A DNA stretch of 23,361 nucleotides from positions 1 to 23,361 of the forward strand of contig DATDGI010000026.1 in the NCBI GenBank assembly GCA_036522155.1. The letters run 5' to 3'. Origin of the DNA: UBA9676 sp036522155 (GTDB lineage: Bacteria > Actinomycetota > Actinomycetes > Streptosporangiales > Streptosporangiaceae). The notes beneath the pieces are model-generated. The model was not told the origin of the DNA. It saw only the letters and a list, made by a program, of their open reading frames with translations, and did no database searches. Made by a program: the position numbers and the translations under genes. Shown here piece after piece: positions 15,772-21,346 of this stretch (position 1 is the first letter of the stretch; each line of letters begins with the position of its first letter).

Positions 15772-15793
15772 GGGCATGTCTCCGGACACGCCC
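15772..15793. terminator. Inverted repeat between the cupin and hypothetical genes
   Basis: GGGC-A-TGTC (15772-15780) pairs with GACA-C-GCCC (15785-15793) around a TCCG loop, giving eight paired bases with one mismatch. It lies in the 60-bp gap between the cupin stop and the start of the hypothetical gene. It could end the dadA-cupin transcript or be an operator for the next gene. Confidence 0.4.
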
Positions 15794-15820
15794 CGCGGTT
15801 TCCGGCTCCCGGTGGCCGGC

Positions 15821-16174
15821 TCAGAACAGCACGTACAGCTTGCGGATCGGCTCGTGGATCTGCCAGCTGCCCTGCCAGCCACGCGGGAAGACCGCGGTGT
15901 CACCGGGGCCGATGTCCTGCGGCTCGCCACCGTCCGGGGTGACCGTCATCCGGCCGGCCAGGATGTGCACGGCCTCGTTGGTCTCCAGGGTCCAGTAGGA
16001 CGGCCCCGGGGTGCACTCCCAGACCCCGACCTCCTGCTCGCCGTCGGCCCACAGCGTCTTGCCGGTGGTGTGCATCGGCTCGTCGGTGGCCTCGGCCAGC
16101 GGGCCCCAGTCTTCCAGGTCGGCGGCGGTCGCGGCGGCGGCCAGGAACGGGGTGGCCGCGGTGGTGTCGGTCAT
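15821..16174 (-). CDS. Cupin-fold protein (COG3450 / cupin_3 type)
   Basis: A 117-residue single-domain cupin. The second half shows the small beta-barrel pattern: EVGVWECTPGPSYWTLETNE, AVHILAGRMTVTPDGG, then GPGDTAVFPRGWQGSWQIHE. This resembles the ethanolamine-operon EutQ-like and COG3450 cupins. The strict metal-binding histidines of larger cupins are mostly absent, so it may bind a small molecule and not act as a dioxygenase. An AAAGGA lies about 13 bp before the ATG. It follows the DadA-like gene by about 40 bp on the same strand and is probably co-transcribed. Its exact role in the pathway is unknown; detoxifying or sensing an intermediate are guesses. Confidence 0.8.
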   Translation of the reverse strand: MTDTTAATPFLAAAATAADLEDWGPLAEATDEPMHTTGKTLWADGEQEVGVWECTPGPSYWTLETNEAVHILAGRMTVTPDGGEPQDIGPGDTAVFPRGWQGSWQIHEPIRKLYVLF

Positions 16175-16215
16175 CGGTGATGCACCGTCCTTTCGGTGGG
16201 AGGGCCGGGTGGCGG

Positions 16216-17451
16216 TCAGGAGATGGTCAGCCGCCCGGGTTCCTGCTGGGGCGCGACGTCCGGGAACGGCAGCGCGATCGGGTCGGCGGCCAGCCGGCTC
16301 CGGCCCGCCTCGTCGAACCGGTCCAGGCCGATCCCGGTCGCGTCCACCACGTCGGAGGTGCCGGTCAGGGCCAGGTCGGCGGCCACCCGGGCGACCGCCG
16401 GGCCCCACATCATGCCGGCCCCGCCCGCGCTGGCGACGGTGACTCCGGCCAGCGGGCCGTCCGGCCGCAGCGCCGGGCCGATGATCGGCAGGTGGTCGGG
16501 GGTGTAGTCGATGGTGGCCGCCCACATCCGGCGCAGCCCCAGCCGGGCCGTGACCGGCACCAGGTCGGCCAGGCGCCGCCGCATGAGCGCCAGGTAGTCC
16601 TCGTCCACCGGGCCGGCCTCGCCCGGCGGCTCGTCCGGGTTGCTCATCCCGAACAGCAGGCCGCCCTCCTCCGGCCGCCAATACAGGCCCGCCGTCAGGT
16701 CGAAGACCATCGGAACCCGGGACGGATGCAGGTCCGGATGGGGCTGGGTGACCGCGACCTGGTGACGGACCCCGCCCGCCGGGATCCGGATGCCCGCCCG
16801 CTCCCCCACCTCGGCCAGCTTGGGGCCGCCGGTGAGCACCACCAGCCCGGTGGCGATCCGGCCCGCGCCGGTGCCCACCCCGGTGACCGCGCCGCCCGCG
16901 GTGACCAGGCCGGTGAACCTGGTTTCCTCGGCGACCCGCACCCCACTGATGGCCAGCGCGACGGTGTAGGCGGTGACGTTGCGCGGCGGGCTGATGAAGC
17001 CGTCGTCGGGGCAGAAGGTGCCGCCCAGCGTCCGGCCCGGCGCCAGGGTGGGGTTGAGCTCGTCCACCCGGGCCGGCTCCAGCCAGCGGACCGGCACCCC
17101 GAGCCCGGCCTGCATGGCCATCCGCGCCCGGGCCGCGGCCACGTCGGCGGCGGTGAAGCAGGGCAGCAGGTAGCCCTGGCTGACGAACCCGGAGTCGGTG
17201 CCGAGTTCGGCCCGCTGGCCCAGGTAGAACTGGCGCGACCACTGGCCCAGCCGGACCGCGGTGGGGGTGCCGCCCTGCATGCGCACCACGCCCGCGGCCC
17301 GGCTGCTCGCCCCCTGCCCGAGCATGCCCTTCTCCAGCAGCACGACCCGGTCAAGCCCGGCCCGGCGCAGGAAGTAGGCACACCAGGCGCCGATGGTCCC
17401 GCCGCCCACGACGACAGCGTCGGCGGTGCCGGGGAGGGCGGGGGTGTCCAT
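16216..17451 (-). CDS. DadA-like FAD-dependent amine / amino-acid oxidoreductase
   Basis: About 411 residues from the ATG at 17451. The dinucleotide-binding motif VVVGGGTIGAWCAYFLRRAG lies at 13-32, followed by LLEKG and the SSRAAGVVR stretch that covers FAD in the DAO / sarcosine-oxidase family. The C-terminus has DHLPIIGPALRPDG and SAGGAGMMWGPAVARVAADL, the second FAD-contact block. Members oxidatively deaminate amines, N-methyl amino acids or D-amino acids. The frame stays open to 17493, past operator O4, so a start at 17451 or a leaderless GTG at 17472 is preferred; no good ribosome binding site is visible. It is divergent from the acyl-CoA dehydrogenase gene across O4 and precedes the cupin gene. 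Confidence 0.85.
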   Translation of the reverse strand: MDTPALPGTADAVVVGGGTIGAWCAYFLRRAGLDRVVLLEKGMLGQGASSRAAGVVRMQGGTPTAVRLGQWSRQFYLGQRAELGTDSGFVSQGYLLPCFTAADVAAARARMAMQAGLGVPVRWLEPARVDELNPTLAPGRTLGGTFCPDDGFISPPRNVTAYTVALAISGVRVAEETRFTGLVTAGGAVTGVGTGAGRIATGLVVLTGGPKLAEVGERAGIRIPAGGVRHQVAVTQPHPDLHPSRVPMVFDLTAGLYWRPEEGGLLFGMSNPDEPPGEAGPVDEDYLALMRRRLADLVPVTARLGLRRMWAATIDYTPDHLPIIGPALRPDGPLAGVTVASAGGAGMMWGPAVARVAADLALTGTSDVVDATGIGLDRFDEAGRSRLAADPIALPFPDVAPQQEPGRLTIS

Positions 17452-17479
17452 TGGCACGGGTCCGATGCTCACATAAACT
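17451..17479 (+). promoter_or_regulatory. Promoter of the acyl-CoA dehydrogenase gene
   Basis: TTGGCA at 17451-17456 and TAAACT at 17474-17479 are separated by 17 bp, and the -10 box runs into operator O4 just as in the two other promoters of the regulon. Transcription would begin near 17486, giving a leader of about 110 nt. The -35 box overlaps the start codon of the divergent DadA-like gene. Confidence 0.55.
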
Positions 17480-17491
17480 GAACATTCAGTC
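17476..17491. promoter_or_regulatory. Operator O4 in the dadA-like / acyl-CoA dehydrogenase divergent gap
   Basis: AACTGAACATTCAGTC differs from O3 only at its first base. TTGACT on the minus strand (17489-17494) may serve as -35 for the DadA-like gene. One bound dimer could thus shut off both directions. Confidence 0.78.
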
Positions 17492-17535
17492 AAGCAGTTG
17501 GCGGGGCGCCGGAACGAGCGGGACTTGGTCGATTA

Positions 17536-17553
17536 GGGCTGTGCGAGCAGCCC
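17536..17553 (+). other. Hairpin in the acyl-CoA dehydrogenase 5' leader
   Basis: GGGCTG (17536-17541) and CAGCCC (17548-17553) form a perfect 6-bp stem with a 6-base loop, about 45 nt before the ATG. It may be a structural element of the leader or chance in a GC-rich region. Confidence 0.3.
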
Positions 17554-17597
17554 GAATCGTCCAGGTCCGCCGAGCTGATCGGTTAGTGAGGAGCGCG

Positions 17598-18764
17598 ATG
17601 TATGGGCTGACGGAGGAGGACCTGGGTATTCAGGGACGGGCGCGGCAGTTCGCCGACGAGCTCATCCCGCACGAGGAAGCGGCCGAACTCGCGGGCGGCG
17701 AACTGCCCCCGGAGCTGACCGCGGCCCACGCCGCCCGGGCCCGCGAACTCGGCTTGTGTGCCACCAACATGCCCGCCGAACTCGGCGGCGGCGGCTGCAC
17801 CACCCTCCAGCAGGTGCTCGTCCAGGAGCAGGTGGGCCGGGTGACCAACGCGCTGGCCTGGGCGGCGGCCACTCCCCCGTCCTGGCTGCCCGGGGTCGCC
17901 ACCCCCGATCAGCTTGAGCGCTACGTCCGGCCCGCGATCCGGGGCGAGGCCGAGGAGTGTTACGCGATCACCGAGGAGAACGCCGGCTCGGACGTGGCCG
18001 CCATCGAGGCGACCGCCCGCCGGGACGGGGACGGCTACCTGCTGAACGGCGTCAAGTGGCACGTGACCTCGTTCAACACCGCCACCTTCGCGTTCTTCCA
18101 GGCCAAACTGGACGGCGGCCCGCACCACGGCGAGTACGCCATGTTCTTCGTGGACCTGCCCAGCCCCGGGGTGAGGGTGGTCCGCACCCCCGCCTACTCC
18201 CACACGATCAGCCACCACCACCCGATCATCGCCTTCACCGACGTCCGGGTGTCGGCCGCCAACCTGGTCGGCGCCGAGGGCGACGGCATGAGCTTCGCCT
18301 ACGAGTGGTTCCGGTTCGAGCGGCTGATGGTGGCCGCCCGCTGCGTGGGCGCGGCCGAGCGGCTGACCGCCGAGATGGCCGCGTTCGCCGCCGCGCGCCA
18401 GGTCGGCGGCCACCCGATCAGCGAGTTCGGCCTGGTCGCCGGGATGCTCGCGGACAGCCTCACCGAACTGTTCGCGGCCCGCTCACTGACCTACGAAACG
18501 GCCCGCGCCATCGACCGCGGCGGCGATGTCAAGGTCGCGCATGCGCAATGCTCGATGGCCAAGCTGTACTGCTCGGAGATGGCCGGCCGGGTGGCCGACC
18601 GCGCGGTGCAGGTCTTCGGCGGCCGCGGCTACATGCGGGAGAACGTGGCCGAGCGCTTCTACCGCGAGCTGCGGGTGGAGCGGATCTGGGAGGGCACCAG
18701 CGAGGTCCAGCGCGCGATCATCTCCGGCCAGATGATCAAGCGGGGCCCGTCCGCACTGTGCTGA
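17598..18764 (+). CDS. Acyl-CoA dehydrogenase
   Basis: A 388-residue flavoprotein of the acyl-CoA dehydrogenase family, full length. Landmarks: YAITEENAGSDVAAIEATAR (about 119-138), the FAD-binding region; GVKWHVTSFNTA in the middle strand domain; QVFGGRGYMRENVAERFYRE near the C-terminus; and RIWEGTSEVQRAIISG, where Glu365 is the likely catalytic base. It introduces a 2,3 double bond into an acyl-CoA and passes electrons to ETF. GAGGAG precedes the ATG. The open frame reaches back to 17451, but the extra 49 residues have no family resemblance. It is under O4 and probably acts on the CoA ester made by the ADP-forming synthetase. No enoyl-CoA hydratase or thiolase is in the window. Confidence 0.92.
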   Translation: MYGLTEEDLGIQGRARQFADELIPHEEAAELAGGELPPELTAAHAARARELGLCATNMPAELGGGGCTTLQQVLVQEQVGRVTNALAWAAATPPSWLPGVATPDQLERYVRPAIRGEAEECYAITEENAGSDVAAIEATARRDGDGYLLNGVKWHVTSFNTATFAFFQAKLDGGPHHGEYAMFFVDLPSPGVRVVRTPAYSHTISHHHPIIAFTDVRVSAANLVGAEGDGMSFAYEWFRFERLMVAARCVGAAERLTAEMAAFAAARQVGGHPISEFGLVAGMLADSLTELFAARSLTYETARAIDRGGDVKVAHAQCSMAKLYCSEMAGRVADRAVQVFGGRGYMRENVAERFYRELRVERIWEGTSEVQRAIISGQMIKRGPSALC

Positions 18765-18842
18765 GACCGGGCGGCTGCGGCCACGCCTGGTCCAGCTTGC
18801 TGCATGGCCGCCTTGAGGCCACCGCTGATCTGGCCGTCATGG

Positions 18843-19283
18843 TCATGCTGCGCCGCAGCCCGGGGCACTCGCCGCGATGTGCGCCAGCGCGTCGCCGAGG
18901 CTCGCAAACACCGGGAGCCGGGCTTCCAGGCCGACGATCCGCAATACCCTTGCCACCGGCGGCTGGAGTCCGATCAGGCCATAACGGCACCCCGTCGCCT
19001 CGGCGCGGTTGGCGATCCGGGTGAACACACTGAGCCCGCGAGCGTCACAGAACGACGTGTCGGTCAGGTCAAGCAGCAGCAGCCGGGCGGAGCGGGCGAG
19101 GGCGGCATAGCCTTGCCCAACCACCTCGTCGGCGGTGGCGAGATCCAGTTCTGCTGGCAGACGCAAGATCTGAATCCGGTTACCGTGATCTGCCGTCGTT
19201 TGATCCCCGCCCTGTGCCTGAGCAGCGGAACTATCGCGCTGCCGCTTCGTTGCCGTGCAGGGCTTCCTGAAGCTCTTGCTCAT
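18843..19283 (-). CDS. STAS-domain protein (anti-sigma factor antagonist-like)
   Basis: A 146-residue protein with a STAS domain from about residue 35: RIQILRLPAELDLATADEVV, then LLLLDLTDTSFCDARGLSVF. The position that carries the phosphorylated serine in SpoIIAA-type antagonists (Asp-Ser in DSSGL) is Ala81 here (Asp-Ala-Arg-Gly-Leu), so regulation by an anti-sigma kinase is unlikely by the usual route. The ATG start overlaps the end of the DUF1269 gene by 53 bp and has AAGGAAG directly before it, so the two genes form an operon. The first 34 residues are unlike the family and the true start may be later. No anti-sigma or sigma factor gene is next to it. Confidence 0.82.
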   Translation of the reverse strand: MSKSFRKPCTATKRQRDSSAAQAQGGDQTTADHGNRIQILRLPAELDLATADEVVGQGYAALARSARLLLLDLTDTSFCDARGLSVFTRIANRAEATGCRYGLIGLQPPVARVLRIVGLEARLPVFASLGDALAHIAASAPGCGAA

Positions 19284-19731
19284 CTTCCTTGGACAAGGAG
19301 GTCTTCAGGACGGTGCCGCCGTACTTGCTCATCGCCTCGACGGCCTTGTCGGGTGTCACCTTCTCGAGCATGAGGAACAGCGCAGAGGTGCCCGGCCTGA
19401 GCATGTCCCGGACCTGTTCCTGGAACTGCCTGTCGATGCTGCTCTTGGTCAGCTTGCCCATCAGGGCACCCATTCCGGCACCCATGGCCATGCCGAAGAC
19501 CGGAATGAAAAAGAGCAGGCCGAACAGGAATCCCCAGAACATGCCCCAGGTCGCGCCGGCACCGACGGCGTGATGGTTGGTTCGAACGTGGTAGCTGCCG
19601 TCCGTGTCGCGGACGATAACCGCGATCGCGTCCGGTTGGATGATCAGGTCCCGTGCCAGCCGTCGTGCCTCATCGGCGGCCGCCTCCGCGGTCGCCTCAT
19701 CCGGGTAACCGATGGCGATCAGATCAGCCAT
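19231..19731 (-). CDS. DUF1269 family membrane protein
   Basis: A 166-residue protein. The N-terminus (MADLIAIGYPDEATAEAAAD) and an IVRDTDGSYHVR strand are followed by a glycine-rich hydrophobic hairpin (TWGMFWGFLFGLLFFIPVFG, then MAMGAGMGALMG, about 62-93) and a soluble end with SALFLMLEKVTPDKAVEAM. This is the DUF1269 layout. Such proteins are common near stress genes; the molecular role is unknown. AAGGGGA lies just upstream of the ATG. The palindrome at 19811-19828, shared with the arginine deiminase gene, lies 80 bp upstream. Confidence 0.88.
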   Translation of the reverse strand: MADLIAIGYPDEATAEAAADEARRLARDLIIQPDAIAVIVRDTDGSYHVRTNHHAVGAGATWGMFWGFLFGLLFFIPVFGMAMGAGMGALMGKLTKSSIDRQFQEQVRDMLRPGTSALFLMLEKVTPDKAVEAMSKYGGTVLKTSLSKEDEQELQEALHGNEAAAR

Positions 19732-19810
19732 GGTGTCCCCTTTCTCTTAAGTCCTTCTGCCCGCTGCTGGGGCACATTGCTGATCCTGCGGTCGGCGCGC
19801 TACCGGTGCC

Positions 19811-19828
19811 TCACCCTCCCGGGGGTGA
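19811..19828. promoter_or_regulatory. Shared 18-bp palindrome R1 upstream of the DUF1269-STAS operon
   Basis: TCACCCTCCCGGGGGTGA has arms TCACCC/GGGTGA and matches R2 (21257-21274) at 17 of 18 bases. The next flanking base pair also pairs (C at 19810, G at 19829). It ends 80 bp before the DUF1269 start codon. The rest of the 231-bp gap (19732-19962) shows no gene; ATCCTG at 19783-19788 gives a weak CAGGAT -10 on the minus strand. Confidence 0.65.
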
Positions 19829-19962
19829 GTCCGCCCGACAGTCGTGTTCGGGTCGTGGAATGCGGGCAGAAGCGCATGAATCTGACGTCCGGGTTCCCGG
19901 TTTATCCAAAGGGCGGTGTTGACCTGATATGGCGCCAGCAGCTTGATGCACTGCGCCCAGAG

Positions 19963-21183
19963 TCAGAACGCGGGATCGCGTTGCAGCGGGCAGGTCATGG
20001 AGTGCGAGCCGCCCCGGCCGCGGCCGAGCTCGAACCCCTCGATCGTGATGACCTCGATACCGGCCTTGCGCAGCGCGGTGTTCGTGCCGATGTTGTGCTC
20101 GTAGGCGATGACGACACCGGGTTCCAGCGCGACGACGTTGTTACCGTCGTCCCACTGCTCCCGCTCGGCTTGGAAGGTGTCCCCGCCGGTCTCGATGACG
20201 CGCATCTTGTCCACCCCGAGCGCCTTGGCCATATGCTCGGGTAGCGATCCGGGCTGTTCCTCGATGACCAGGTCATCCGCTGAGGCCCCGGGGCGGATCG
20301 CCCAGGTGCGCGCCCCGTTGACCACCGGCGGGAACAGCGTCACCAGGTCGCGGTCACACATCGTGATGACCGTGTCCAGGGGCATGTAGCTTCGCGACTT
20401 CGGCAGATGCACCGCGAGCACCAGCTGCGCCGACCCCGCCCGGAACAAGGAGCTTGCGATCCACAGCACCGCCGGGGGGGTGGTGCGCTCCCCCATGCCG
20501 ATCATCACCGCGCCGTTACCGATCGGCTGCACATCGCCGCCTTCGATGTGGGCACGACCCCAGTCCTGGTCGGCGCCACCCAGCCAGATCGGGAAATGTT
20601 TGCTGGTGAACAACGGGTGGAAGCGGTAAATGGTCTCCATGATCATGGTCTCCGGCTTGCGGGCCGGCTTGGTCATGGGGTTGAGCGTGACGCCGTCGTA
20701 GATCCAGCAGGACGGGTCGCGCTGGAACAAGAAGTTCGGCATTGGCGGCAGCAGCATGCTCGTCGGGTTGGCCGACTCCCAGACCAGCCCCAGGTCCCGG
20801 GCGATGTCGGCCTTGGTGATCCCGCCGATCAAGAATTCCGCCACCACCGCCGCGCCCGCCGTCTGGGCCCACTCACGGGCCCGCCCCCCAGCGGTGAAAC
20901 CGACCTCGCGCTCGTTGAGGATGTGGCCGCTGACCCAGGCCCTGGCCCCGGGCTCGGCCAGTGCCTCGGCAAGCAACTGCTCAGCCAGGAAGACCTCGAC
21001 CCCGCGCTCGCGCATCACCTCGCACAACGCGTCGTGCTCCTGCTTGGCCCGGCTGACCCACAAGACATCGTCGAAGCGCTGTTCCCCAGCGTTCGACGGG
21101 GTTAGCCGCGTGTGCTCCAGGCCGGGCCGATGCACCATAACCTGGCCCAGCCTGCCAACCTCCGAATGCACTCCGAGCGCCAT
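19963..21183 (-). CDS. arcA: Arginine deiminase
   Basis: A 406-residue guanidino-modifying enzyme that hydrolyses arginine to citrulline and ammonia, the first step of the arginine deiminase pathway. Motifs: the N-terminal VHSEVGRLGQVMVHRPG (5-21), FLFQRDPS, HIEGGD with catalytic His212, NIGTNTALRKAG, and the nucleophile Cys398 in GGSHSMTCPLQRDP near the C-terminus. Length is normal and all key residues are present. GAGGAGG lies seven bases before the ATG. The partner genes arcB, arcC and arcD are not in the window on either side, so downstream steps must be coded elsewhere or citrulline is the end product. R2 lies about 75 bp upstream. Confidence 0.95.
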   Translation of the reverse strand: MALGVHSEVGRLGQVMVHRPGLEHTRLTPSNAGEQRFDDVLWVSRAKQEHDALCEVMRERGVEVFLAEQLLAEALAEPGARAWVSGHILNEREVGFTAGGRAREWAQTAGAAVVAEFLIGGITKADIARDLGLVWESANPTSMLLPPMPNFLFQRDPSCWIYDGVTLNPMTKPARKPETMIMETIYRFHPLFTSKHFPIWLGGADQDWGRAHIEGGDVQPIGNGAVMIGMGERTTPPAVLWIASSLFRAGSAQLVLAVHLPKSRSYMPLDTVITMCDRDLVTLFPPVVNGARTWAIRPGASADDLVIEEQPGSLPEHMAKALGVDKMRVIETGGDTFQAEREQWDDGNNVVALEPGVVIAYEHNIGTNTALRKAGIEVITIEGFELGRGRGGSHSMTCPLQRDPAF

Positions 21184-21256
21184 TTGCGGCCTCCTCGCTG
21201 CTGGGCGACGAGCGTTCCATGGCTCTTGAGCGTGTGTGGCGGCTGAGTTTGCGTCG

Positions 21257-21274
21257 TCACCCTTCCGGGGGTGA
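21257..21274. promoter_or_regulatory. Shared 18-bp palindrome R2 in the arcA / MalT-like divergent gap
   Basis: TCACCCTTCCGGGGGTGA matches R1 at 17 of 18 positions. It lies about 74 bp from the arcA start and 72 bp from the start of the divergent regulator gene. Similar distance to the start codon at both loci suggests a genuine binding site for one regulator. Confidence 0.65.
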
Positions 21275-21346
21275 TCTTCCGGCTTTGCAGGCGTCTAGGG
21301 ACTTTGGCACTTCCTGTGGGATTAGCGGGCGTGATTACCTGGGGAG

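Noticed and set aside
21298..21305. GGGACTTT in the arcA / MalT-like gap as a DosR/DevR site
   Set aside because: Only one half-site fits; the second half of the known palindrome is missing, and the CTTAAGTCCTT near the DUF1269 start is too close to the ATG to be an activator site.
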